Shown here in pieces: positions 35,401 through 47,197 of a stretch of 64,000 nt of DNA (position 1 is the first letter of the stretch; the number at the start of each line of letters is the position of its first letter). The notes below the pieces were generated by a model. The model saw only the letters and a program-made list of their open reading frames with translations, searched no databases and had not been told where the DNA came from. The stretch comes from Notamacropus eugenii (Eukaryota; Chordata; Mammalia; Diprotodontia; Macropodidae), in the NCBI RefSeq assembly GCF_028372415.1, contig NC_092875.1, positions 32,072,817 through 32,136,816 of the forward strand. The letters run 5' to 3'. The translations under genes and the position numbers were made by a program.

Positions 35401-38400
35401 AGGCACAGAATGCGCTAGACCATTTCCATAGGAGCTTCATTGACACTGCCCGGGTCACGGTGAGTTGGCACCAGTTGCATGTCTGGCTCCTCAGGCATTC
35501 CCCTGCCTCTTTGCCTTAACTGGCTGATTCCTCATTGCCTTGAGTCATCCAGGATCACCACAGGGTTTGGAGGAAGGGGGCTTGGGTCTCCAGGAGGAGA
35601 CCCTCTTTCAAATGATTCCCATGTTGTTCACCTGAACTTTTGTGTCCTGGGCATCTTCCTTTATTCAGGAAACAGTTATTTGACGCCTACTGTGTGCAGA
35701 GTTCTGCAAGGAAGGTATGGAGTTTACCCAAGATACACTCCCTGCCCTCACGTTGCTTCCTGGACAGCTCCAATCTTGGATTGCAGTTCGTTCCTTCCTT
35801 TTCTCTTGCTTCTGCCCCCATATTGTTTTCCCAGCTTTGTTCTGGTGTCCTCTCCAGGTAGCAGTTATGGGGAGTCCTGGCAGGCCACGTCTTCCATGGA
35901 GGGACAGACTTTAAAGCTTCCCCTTGTTTCCTTTTCCACTTAGGTGGAGTTCTGCAAGTCATTTGGAGACCCATCTAAACCCCGAGCCTGGAGCAAACAC
36001 TCTCAGAAAGCCACCCAGCCAGGGAAACCTGAAAAAAGCCCTGTGACTTCAGAAACTCAGAAGGTAAGGAGTGGGAGGTCAGAAGTGCTTAGAGGTCTCA
36101 GTATAGCACTGGCCAGAGCCTCCAGGGAGCACAGCCGAGGTGATGAAGGGGCCTGAGGCCATGCTGCATGGGGAATCTGCTGAAGTAACTGGGGATGTTT
36201 AGTCAGGAAAGAGAAAACTGTTAGCTTTGTTCCCTTGGGCCCCTGAGGGCAGAAGGGGGAGCACACTGACTAGGGGAGGTATCCTGGAATGGCCACTGAC
36301 TGCTGGTCTCCATGGAGAGGCCAGACAACCATGTGGGTGTCTTGCGGAGGGACTCTCAGACACTGCTTAGAGTTAGACAGTCACCAGGTCAGTCTCAGCT
36401 TCTGTAACTTCACACTGCTCAGCTGGAAACCTCAGGAGGTGGCCCCGGGGCCCAGATTGCAGTGCCAGGTGCAGGGAGCTGTGAAGTGACTGGGGACTGA
36501 GGACAGTGCAAGGAGACATAGGAATGTTACCATTGCCAGGCAGACTGGCTCCCATGTAGAACCCTGACAAGGGCTAAGTACCATTGCTTAGGTGTCATTT
36601 AGGAACAGGGACGTCCCAGAACAGGGCAGTCCAGACCAGTGACATCCACCAAAGATGGGTTGGATGAAGCATTGATTGTCATTGACTGTTCCTTCTGTTT
36701 TTAGGACAAAAAGAAGAAAAAGGCAACGGGAGAATTGGAAAAGGTGAGTGTGGAGCATCTTGGTCAAGGGAAGGATGGGCATGTACATCAGAGAGGGAGA
36801 GGTGAAGGGGCATGTTAAGATAGGGAGCTGGCTCACAGGAGTCACGGAGCTGAGCGTGATCAGCTTCCTTGTGTCTCCCTTTTGTGGTCCAAGCAGTAGA
36901 ACTTTGGCTTGCTTAATGGCCAGTTATGTCACCTTCTTAGTCTTGGGGAGGTGGACATCAGTCCCCCTCAGTCACAAGCCCTTCTTTCTCCTCTATCCCA
37001 ACAGCTGAAAAAGGATGCTGAGTTTCAGGAATTCCTGATGGTTCATCAGAAGCGAACGCAGGTGGCCACTTGGGCAAATGATACCATGGGAGTAGAACCA
37101 AAGAAAGGGAAGGCCAAGAGGGATGATGACTATCTGAACTTTGATTCTGACTCGGGGCAAGAGAGTGAAGAAGAAACAGATGATGAAGACTCTGAAAGTA
37201 AGTGAGGCTGGGTGCACAGGTGCGTGCGTGTGTGCGTGCGTGCGTGTGTGTGTGTGTGTGCCTCTATATCCCTGCTGATAATACAGAATGCTCATCATCT
37301 CATTGAAAAAGGCCTGTGGCTTGGGAACCAAGGAAAGCCCTCATGAACCCCCAGGTCCTGCCTGGCATCTTGGCATGGTTTGGTCATGTTATTCAAGGAA
37401 GGAAGGGAAGGCAGTTTCTTCATCCATAACAGTCCTGGCATGGCTTCTGCTGGACCCCATTGGTTCCTGAGGACAGTTGTTGAAAGGTTTGAAGGTCCTG
37501 GATGCCAAGCAGCTGGTGGCGCTCCCCTTGGGGACAGCCTAGCCCCAGGGGAGCCAGGAGACCTGGAGTTAAGCTCTGCCAGGGCAGCCAGGCAGCTACC
37601 ACCCGTCTTTAGATCCCAGTTTCCCCATTCAGAAAATCAAAAGCTTATACCAGGTAAGCACTAAGAGCCCTCCCAGCTCTTACCTCCCCTGTTCTGAGGT
37701 CCTGCTAGCTCTGAAATCCTCTGTGCTAAGACCTCTCCTAGCCCTGACATCCCCTATTCTAAGGCCCCTCCCAGTTCTGCTGTTCTCTGTTCTGAGACCA
37801 CTCCTAGCTCTCACATTCTCAGTTCTAATAAACTCATTTTCCAGTCCTGACACAGCATGTCTGCTGAGTGTCCTCAGGTCCCTTTGAGCCCTGGAATTCT
37901 TCAGTTCTCTGCTTCCCCTCCTTAGAGGAAAGTACCACAGCCTCCAGTGGTATCAGTAATACCAGAAATCCTGCAGCTCCTGAGGGCCACAGGCAGGATA
38001 TGTTATTGGGGCTCTAATGTCCAAGGTTTTTCTCACTGGACCCCAGGTGGACACTTACGGGAGAAGAGAGCCCTTCATGACTGCTTGATTTTGTCACTTA
38101 GAAAACCTCTGATACTTTCTGCTCACACTGAGGGTGACAGAACATATGGAGACTTGTAGATTTAGGGCTGGAAGGGCCCTTCGAGGTCATCATGTCCAAT
38201 TCTCTCATTTGACTGATGAAGATGTTGGAGCCCAGAGACGTGTAATTATGTGCCTAGAGTCACTCAGCTAGTCATAGGCAGGATTCAAACTCGGGGCTTC
38301 CGGGCCCTAACTCTAAAACACTCTCCACTCTCCCTCACTCCCTCTCTCCCTGACATGGGTTTTCTTTATTCTTTGAGCAGAGGAAAGCCCTGCAGTGAAG

Positions 38401-41393
38401 GCAGCAGAGCAGAAGGAGCTTTCCGACATGGACTACCTGAAATCTAAGGTGGTGAGAGCAGATTCCTCAGAGGAGGAGGAGAGTGAAGACGAGGCTATGG
38501 CGTGTGAAGAGGAAGATAGCGATGAGGAGGACAAGGAACGGCTAACACTGGGTGCCAGAGGCTCTGAGAGCCCCGCGGAGAAGGGTGCTGGCCCAGGAGA
38601 AGGGGCAACTGGAGGCAAGAGGCTTCCAGCATCCAGGGGAGAGGTGCGAGAGCCTGAGTGTGGATGTTGGCTCCCTTTCGGGTGCAGCCCAGCAAGGAGG
38701 GGTCCTCCGCGATTGTTTTAACCTAGAGAGAGCTTAGAGAGCAGGAAAACTGAGGCCTTTAAGAGGGGAAGGTGACTTGGCCAGGGTCACATGGCAGCAA
38801 GAGTAAGGTTTGAACCCACATGCTCCAAGGTCCCTATCTTGGAAGCCTCTGAAAGGGCCTCTTTCCCCAGAATAAACAGCCTCTGACACCCTTTTGGTCT
38901 CTTGTGACCCGAGTCCATCCAGGGTACCTGCTGTAGGCAAGCAGTTCATTCTTGGCGGCTGTGGTTTTCCCAGTCTCCTTTGTAGCCAAGTCTTATTAGT
39001 ACTGCCTGGAAGCTTGGGGGATTTAGCCCCCACGTCTTCAGGCCCCACTGCTTGCTCCTTTTCCTTTCTTTCCTTCCATTTGCTCCTCTCTCCCTTCCCA
39101 CCTTCTATTCCTTTTCTTTCTTCCCTTCTCTTGATTGCTTCCTTCTTTCTTTTCTCTCCCCTTTGCCCCTGCCTCACTGTGCATGACAGACCATTCGTTT
39201 GTTCTCTATCCCATCTCCTTGTCTGCAGAGTCCGTAATAAATCACCAGATAGCCTTTTTCTGGAATCTGACCTGGTCCATAAATTGGGAGTGAAAATGGA
39301 GACAGCACCATAGGGTTGGCCAATGAGGAGATCCCCTTGTACGGCAGACTCCAGCCTCCTGGGCCTCCATAGACTCAACCTGTCCCAGCCCAGCCTTGCC
39401 CACCAAGTGGCCAGCTTGCCCTTCTCTGGTGGGGGTCCTTGGACCCACTCTCAGGGTGCTCATCTCATATCCCTCCCCTTTGTCCTCTTTTGTGGCCATT
39501 CAGGTGACGAAGCCAACCGTCCAGTCTGAGCCCACCACTGCTTACACGGTGAAGTTGCGTGGAGCGCCATTTAATGTCACTGAGGTGAGTGTTGAGTCAT
39601 GGCGGAAATGCTTTCTGGGCCTTTCTCAGGAGTCTTGCCATGGGCCAGGCAAATTTGGGAAAGGTGGGATGGGAGGAACCCCTCTTCTGGTTGGTGAGCC
39701 CACAGTGTGGGTGGAGAGATCGGGACTTGGAGAGTACACTCCATCAGAGGTCTCTGATGCATCCTCATGGTATGGGAGTGATTCTGGGCTCTTGAACACT
39801 CTGCCAGGGAACATCCTCAGGCAAGTCGTACCAGTCTGAAAAGGCTTCAGATAGAGCTCCAGGGACAGACTACTGTTTGCTGTCCCAGGACCAGACTAGC
39901 TAAGCATCATCAGCCTGTTGGCCAGTAGGGAATGTGTTCTTTGGCCAAGGTGACCTGGGCATTATAAGCTGGTGGTTTGGCATCCAGGAGTCTAGGACCA
40001 GGGAACCAAGAAAGTCACCTAAACTTGTATGAGTTCCCACTTTGTTTACTTATTTTGAAATCACAGTTAGTAAAAATATAGACCTTCCTCCAAGACATCC
40101 CTGTGAAAGACCCAATGAGGGCACAAGAGTTCTGTCTTCTGACCATTTGGAAACCCAGACCCTGTGGCCAGCTGCTAGCTGGTGAGTCTTCAGGGGGCAT
40201 CCTCATCACCAAGTGGAACGTATGGTTTCCCTTAGGTCTGATTTCAGAAGCCTGCCTGATAGATTTGCCTGGGTTCAGCTTGCCTTTGTTTCTTGAATTG
40301 AGTTGATCCCAAATTATTATTTTTTTCATCTTTTTTTCCTTCTCTTCACAGCAAAATGTTAGGGAATTCCTGGTGCCCCTGAAGCCTGTGGCCATCCGCA
40401 TCGTAAGAAATGCTCATGGGAACAAGACAGGTAATGACTGGGAGGCTTCGGAGTGTGGCCAGGAGCCAGAGGCTGAACGTAAAACTGTGAATGAGGAAAT
40501 AGGGAAAAAACAACCCATTATCCATTCTCTTCTGTCTGTGTTTGGGTAAAGTGCTCAGGAGAGGAATTCCTGTCCCCATCTTTGTCTTTCCTCACCTACC
40601 CCAGACTCCCCTGAAGACAGCCGTGCGCCCCCATTTTTATTGGTCTGAGGAACTGCACTAGACCAGGGATTTCATTGGCCAGGAATTTCCCAGTAAGCAA
40701 ACTCCCCCTGCCAATGCAGGTTGGCACCTTCCCTACAGCCTACAGTCTTGGAGAGCCGACCAGAGTACCTAGAAATAGAGTGATTTGCTCAGGGTCACAC
40801 AGCTAGGATGTATGGGTGGGTTAGAGGTGGCTCTCAGAACCCTATCCTCCCAACCATCCTATGTAAATATTTTTGTCCCCATTGTTGTTGAGGAAACTGA
40901 GGCTCAGGACGAGAGGGGCCTTACCAGAAGAAGAGGCATGGAGGAGGCAGAGGTTGGAGCTGAGCTCAGATACCCTGACCTGAGCCCAGGACTCTTGTCT
41001 TCTGTGCTCCAGGGTCCTCCTATCCACCCAAGGATTTAAGATAAAGCGATATTGCCCAACTAGTCTCTGAAACTGCCAGAGAAAAGTCCTTGAGCAACCT
41101 GGAGTTGGGATGTTCTCTGTCCTGGGCTTCCTCCCAGACCAGACATTTCCTGCGGGGAGAGGTAGTGGGGGCATTTGCAACTCCACAGCCTGCTCTCTGA
41201 TTGGGCATCATGGGCCCTGGCAAGGGTTCAGGCTTGTTCTGCACTCTCCTGGACAGCAAAGCCAGGGGTCATGGGGAGTATGGAGAAAAGGCAGCTCCAG
41301 CGTCAGCATCCCCGAACAATCGCAGTGTCCTCTGGGCTCCAGCTAGGGAATGAGAAAGCTGGCAGGGTGATTGTCTGCTGGGTTAGTGTGGAT

Positions 41394-41454
<61 letters not shown>

Positions 41455-44400
41455 ACATGTGCGTGCGTGTGTGTTTATGTTCGTAGGGGGTGATATGTGT
41501 ATGTGTGTGCATGTGCAGGGGTGGTAGGTGTGCACACGCGTGTGTTGTTGGGTGTGTTTGTCAGTGTGTATATGCATGTGTGTGGTAAGTGTGTGCATCG
41601 CATGGTGTGTTGCACATGTTCACATGTATGTGTATGTGTTCGTGTGCACACGTGTAGCTTACCTGTGCTTTTGTTCCCTCTCAGGTTACGTCTTTGTTGA
41701 TTTCAGCAGCGAAGGGGACGTGGAGAAAGCCTTGAAACACAACAAAGAATATATGGGTAAGAGGGGCCTGCAGCCCCTTTGCAGGGCCTGGGGCTCTCTA
41801 GGGATCCCATCTACCCCTTACTGCCTGCGTGACCTCAGACCCATCCCTGCACCTGCCTGTAAATGGAGAGGTTTAAGATGGCCTGTAGGACCCCGGGCAC
41901 TTCCGTACTAGAATCCTGTGACTCCTGAGGGAACTTGCCAGGCCTCGTCCTCAGACCCCTCCAGCTGAGGGTCTGTAGCCCAAGGAGGACGAGTTCTCCC
42001 AAGCTGGGCAGTGTGAATCCCAACTTTAGGATGTGGGAGGTTTCAGGGATGAAGCTCCTTCCTCCCCTCCCCAGTCTTGAACATCTACTGTGTGATAGGT
42101 GGTCTAGGACAGAGAACAGAAGAGAAAGAGGGGCACACTGGAGAGTGGGTTGTGTTAGGAGCCAGAAGGATGTTCAAATCAAGTCCTAGACAAGTGAGCC
42201 TGGGCAGGTCACTTAAACACTCTCTTAGTTTTCCCATCTATAAAAGAATGGGCTTGGATTTAATGGTATGTGAGGCCGCTCCAGCTGGAAGGTATGTACT
42301 TTTGAGTGTGACCCACGGACCTGCCCTCGGGCAGCTTAGGGTTTAATCGAAGAAATAAGAATCATAGACCCTCAGAGTTGAGAGGAGCCTTTAGACCCAG
42401 ATCGCCAGATCTCTTAGTCAGCAAGAATTTGTCAGGCGCTTGTGCACCTTGGGAGAGAGCCGAGTCAAAGCTGGGAGGGGCCTCAGAACAGGGCATGTCA
42501 GAGCTGGGAGGGGCCTCAGAACAGGGGGTGTCAGAGCTGGGAGGGACCTTAGAACAGGGGATGTCAGAGCTGGGAGGGGCCTCAGAACCGGGAATGTCAG
42601 AGTTGGGGGGGGCCTTAGAACAGAGGGTGTCAGGGCTGAGAGGGGCCTTAGAACAGGGAATGTCAAGGCTGGGAGGGGCCTTAGTAGTTCAGAGCATTAT
42701 AAGATCATTACAGTATCAGGTGACACTATGATGCATGACCCATTGCCCCCGAATGATGACACTAACTTAAAAGTAACCATAGTAATTTCTCACTAGAATA
42801 GTGATTAATCATATAACCACTGTGTGTGTATACATATATGCGTGTACACATATACACACACACACGTATGTACACACACACAAGCATGTGCACATCTCTC
42901 CACTATAACATAGCCCCTGGTGGGCTTTCCTGGGAAGGAGGTCGCAGGGGCTTACCTTGACCATCCGTGGCCCCCTCCTCTGGTCGCGCTGATGCAGGTG
43001 GCCGCCCCCCTTGACCAGGTGTGCCTCAGGCTGGCTTCTGTGTGTCAGGAGGCTGGGAGCTGACTCTGAGTGTCATCTCTCTCCCCCAAAGGTGGCCGCT
43101 ACATTGAGGTGTTCAGGGAGAAGGGGACCCATGTGACCCCAAAACACCAAAAGGACCACAAGGCGTGGCAGGGCCGAGAGCTCAAGGAGGGGGAGGAGGA
43201 GGAGGACCTGGCTGACTCCGGGAGGCTCTTTGTGAGGAATCTGCCATATACCAGCACTGAGGAGGACCTCGAGAAGATATTTGCCAAATATGGTAAGGGG
43301 TCTGTGCTCCAGTTTGCTCCACAAACTACTCCTGGTTTATCATGATGGAAACTTGGGATGTCAGGAGGTCAATCTGTGCCTGGACTTGTCATCAGAAGGC
43401 CCAGAGTTAGTTTTTGACTCTGTTACTTGTTAGCTGTGTTACCTTGGGCCAGTCATTTGTCTTTTTAGCTCCTCAGTTTTCATATCTCTGAACTGAGGGA
43501 AAAGTATATTCTCTAGTGAGAAATATACTTCATAAAACTTGAAGCACCGTATCATTGGGAGGAATCCTACTGTTCTTTTCAGGGCCTCACTTTATCCATC
43601 TGTAAGATGGAATCATTTGCACAGGCTTCCTAGCTAATGAGATGAGAGTTTGTCCATGCTTCCAACTCTTGTGGAGTGGGAGGGGGTTGGAGTGCACGAT
43701 GGAGAACCACAGGCAAGTAACTGAGGCTGAAGGCTTCCTTCCTGTACACGGCAGCCTCTTACTCCCCTTAGTTCACTTGGAGATCCAGGTTTGCTCACCA
43801 GAAGCAGATGCGTTAAGAGGCCTTCTGGTGGTATGGGAAGAAGGCCGCAGGACGGGAGGTCAGAAATGCGGCCTTCCTAGGCTTCCAGGAGGTCAGAAAT
43901 GCGGGCTTCCTAGGCTTCCAGGATCCTCCCTCAAGAGCCAGAAAGGCCTTTAGATCCAGCCCCTGCATTTTCCAGATGATGAACCAGAGGCCAGGGAGTG
44001 AGGGGCTCACCCACCCACAATCTCCCAGGGAGCAAATGTCTGAGCTAAGATTAGAACCCAGGGAATCTTGACTCTCAAACCAGCCCCTTCCCTTGGCCCA
44101 TTGCCCTCCTCTCCTGCTTCACTCCCTGTGGGCCACCTTGCCTTTCCTGGTCTGATTTCCCTTGTTTGTGAAATGGGGGGCATTGGGCCAACCCAGTGGG
44201 TGTGCGGGCTGGAATGTGTTTCTAATATTGAAGTGTACGGGGAGCCCAGGTGAACAAGTCTGTTCAGCTCAGGGTCATCCTAGAGTGGAGTGTCTAAAGG
44301 AGGAGGCCATCAGTCAGCAGACATCTCAGAGCCTCCAGGCACTTGGCTAAAGGCTCAGTTGCAGGAATTATGCAGAGGAGCATCCCTGCCATCAGGGAGT

Positions 44401-47130
44401 TCACAGCCTCACTCTGTGCAAATAAGCTGTAGATGGGACAGATTGGAGATAAGCAACAGAGAGAAAGGAGCAGCATTGAGAGGGATGGGATTTTAGCTGG
44501 GAAGAACCCCAGGAAGCCAGGAGGCAGAGAGGATGAGGGAGAGCATTCCTGGCATGAGACACACACAGTGCAAATGCCCAGAGTCTGGAAATGGAAGGTC
44601 TTGTGCAAGAAACAGCAGGAAGGTGAAATCCTTGGGCTCATGCTACATGAGGAACAGTTGAAGGAAGTAGGGGTATTGATTTTGAACACAAGAAGACCTA
44701 GACAGGGACATGCCAAATATCCTCAGATATCCCTTCTGTGAAGAAGGGTTTGATTTGTCCTGCCTGGCCCTCCCTGGAGGTCAGGACATTCTGTTGGGCC
44801 AAGTAAACTGAGTCAGAGCCAGCATCATATTTCCAGTGTTCTTGTAAGTCAGTGGCCACCCTCTCATTAGGGCCCTGGCCCTCGGCTCCCTCCTCTTAAC
44901 GTCAATGTGGTGACTGCCCACCAGGACCTTATGGTTTTTCTTTCCCAGGTCCCCTGTCCGAAGTCCATTATCCTATAGATGGTCTGACCAAAAAACCAAA
45001 AGGCTTTGCTTTCATCACGTATATGTTCCCTGAGCATGCAGTGAAGGCCTACGCAGAGGTGGATGGGCAGGTCTTCCAGGTGAGCCTCTCTGTCTGGGCC
45101 AGTGACCCCTCACTCCGTCCCCAGAGAGCTGGGCCTACACCCTTGGGGCTGTCTCCAGCCCCTGCCTCTCTCTTTCCTCCCCATGTCTGGTCAGGTACCT
45201 TCTACCTCAGCAGCCGTGGGCCTCGCCCTCAGCTCCTCTCCACTCTCAAAGCCTCTTCCCTGATGTCCAGCATGGTCTCCCTACCTCCAGCCCTCCCCCC
45301 TCCATTCCATCCACACAATCCCCAAATTGATCTTCCTAAAACACAGGCCTGATGTCTTATCCCCAAAGTGGGACTCTTCCGTGACTCCCTATTTCCTCTG
45401 GGAAAAAAAACACAAAATCCTTGCCTTGCCATCAAGAGCCTTCGACAATCCACTTCCCACTTTTCTAGCCTGATTTCCCACTGCTGTCCTTCCCTCTTCT
45501 CCACTGCCTTTCTCTATAGATGACATCCCATCTCCCTCCTCCACACCTTTGTACAAATGCTCCCCTGTGTCTGAACTTTATGCCTCCCTTTTCCATACCC
45601 CTTATAATTCCCATAGCTTCCCTTGAAGCACAGCCCAGGTACCTGACTCCTTCTCCCCAAGGCCTTTTCCTGATCGCTGTCCTCCTCAGAGTCAGTGCCA
45701 CCCTCCTCCCCCTATACACACCTGAGAAGTCTCTCTGCTGACTTCTGTGTCTACACATTTTATAAGGGGTTTTCAGAGTATAGTCTGGGGATCCCTGGGG
45801 GTTGTCTAGGCCTTTTCAGGGTCAAAATTACTTTGGTTATAATACTTGAGATGTTTTCATTTCTAATGTGGTAAATACCAATAGCTCTAACCCACATAAA
45901 CAAAAACTGTCAGGGGCCTTTGGACATTTTCAAGAAACTGAAGGGGTCCAGATCCCCCAAAGCTAGAGAACCTGGCAGAAGGTGGGCAGCCCAGAGAGCA
46001 GTACCATGTCTCCTTTGGGTCTGGTTTTTTTCACACTTTCTCACTCACCTGTCCTAATTAGTCATTTACAATGTGTGGACTTGATTAAATTAAATTGAAT
46101 TGAAGCTTGTGTCAAGCTCTTAAGATTAATCTAGTGATCTTCTATGTAGAGGCAGCTTGGGGTGAAGGAGGGAGGGGCAGACTTGCATTAAAAGACACCC
46201 CCCCCCCCCCATTCCACCCCTAAGTGATGTCAGTGCAGGACTGTTGGCTGGACACTGTCGCTCCTGGAATCTGTTCCCTCACCCGTAAGATGGGGCTATA
46301 GCAGGGCTACCTGTGAGTGGACCTGCCTGCCTCTCCTGGTTATTGTGAAGCTTGCCTGAGGGCTTTGCAAATGTTGAAGGTCCAGATCCATGTCAGTGGC
46401 CACTCTCAGGGTTATGGGGACCATCCGCCCATGAAGTAAGGCAGCCCCCTGGAAAGGCTCCTGCATCTGCTGGGGTAAGAGGGTAAGGTGGGGGGAACTC
46501 TGAGTTCTTGTCAAGTGGTTTCTCTTCCCGTTAGGGCCGGATGCTCCATGTGTTACCTTCCACCATTAAGAAGGAGACCAGCGAGAGCTCAGATGCCACC
46601 TCGTCTTCCTACAAGAAGAAGAAGGCATTGAAGGACAAAGCCAGCAGCTCCAGGTCCTTGTCTTTACTCTCTGGGCATCTTCTGAGGGTGTGGCAGTGGG
46701 AGGCCTCATGGTGCAGAGTACTAGGATTAGGGCCCGGTAGACCTGGGTTCAGATCCTGTCCCTGGCATGTCCCTGCTATTGTCCCATGGACAGGCCATGG
46801 GCCTTTCTGAGCTTCCCTCTCATTGACCAGATGGGGATTATCCCAGCAGCTGGACTTTTCTCCCAGGGTTGATGTCAGACTCAGACGAGAAGTTGTGTAC
46901 AGAGTGCTTGGGCCACCTTAAAGCATGTTGGCCCTGGGGGAGGGAGTGTGTGGGTACGTGGGCTTGTGCCCAAGGCCCCAAGTGAAGTGTGAGAAAAAAG
47001 GGCTTGGGAGTAGTGTTCACCTCGACATGCATGACACATGGAGGCTAGAATGCTGGTCTTGAGTTCAAATCCATGCTCATAAACTTTCTAGGTACATGAC
47101 CCCAACAAAGTAACTTCACACAGACAGACA

Positions 47131-47197
<67 letters not shown>

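Larger units (their letters stand above)
40431..43091 (+). other. RBM19: RBM19 introns 8 and 9 (flanking exon 9)
   Basis: Intron 8 (40431-41684) carries a MIR fragment near 40770-40970 and the long TG repeat. Intron 9 (41757-43091) carries a SINE fragment near 42160-42260, the 33-bp array and a CA/TA-rich stretch at 42825-42885. Confidence 0.75.
43293..46534 (+). other. RBM19: RBM19 introns 10 and 11 (flanking exon 11)
   Basis: Intron 10 (43293-44948) has a SINE fragment (43370-43500), a 33-bp tandem duplication (43855-43920), a reverse MIR piece (43940-44070) and an old repeat fragment (44390-44640). Intron 11 (45080-46534) has an L2 3' region and a DNA-transposon relic, listed separately, a C run near 46197-46210 and a MIR-like piece near 46260-46390. 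Confidence 0.75.

Noticed and set aside
35205-35519. 104-codon ORF starting upstream of exon 2
   Set aside because: It is exon 2 read through both splice sites. The true exon is 35277-35459.
38734-39378. 214-codon reverse ORF in intron 6
   Set aside because: It runs antisense through a pyrimidine-rich stretch and a MIR fragment. The Lys/Arg/Glu content comes from base composition and no domain is recognisable.
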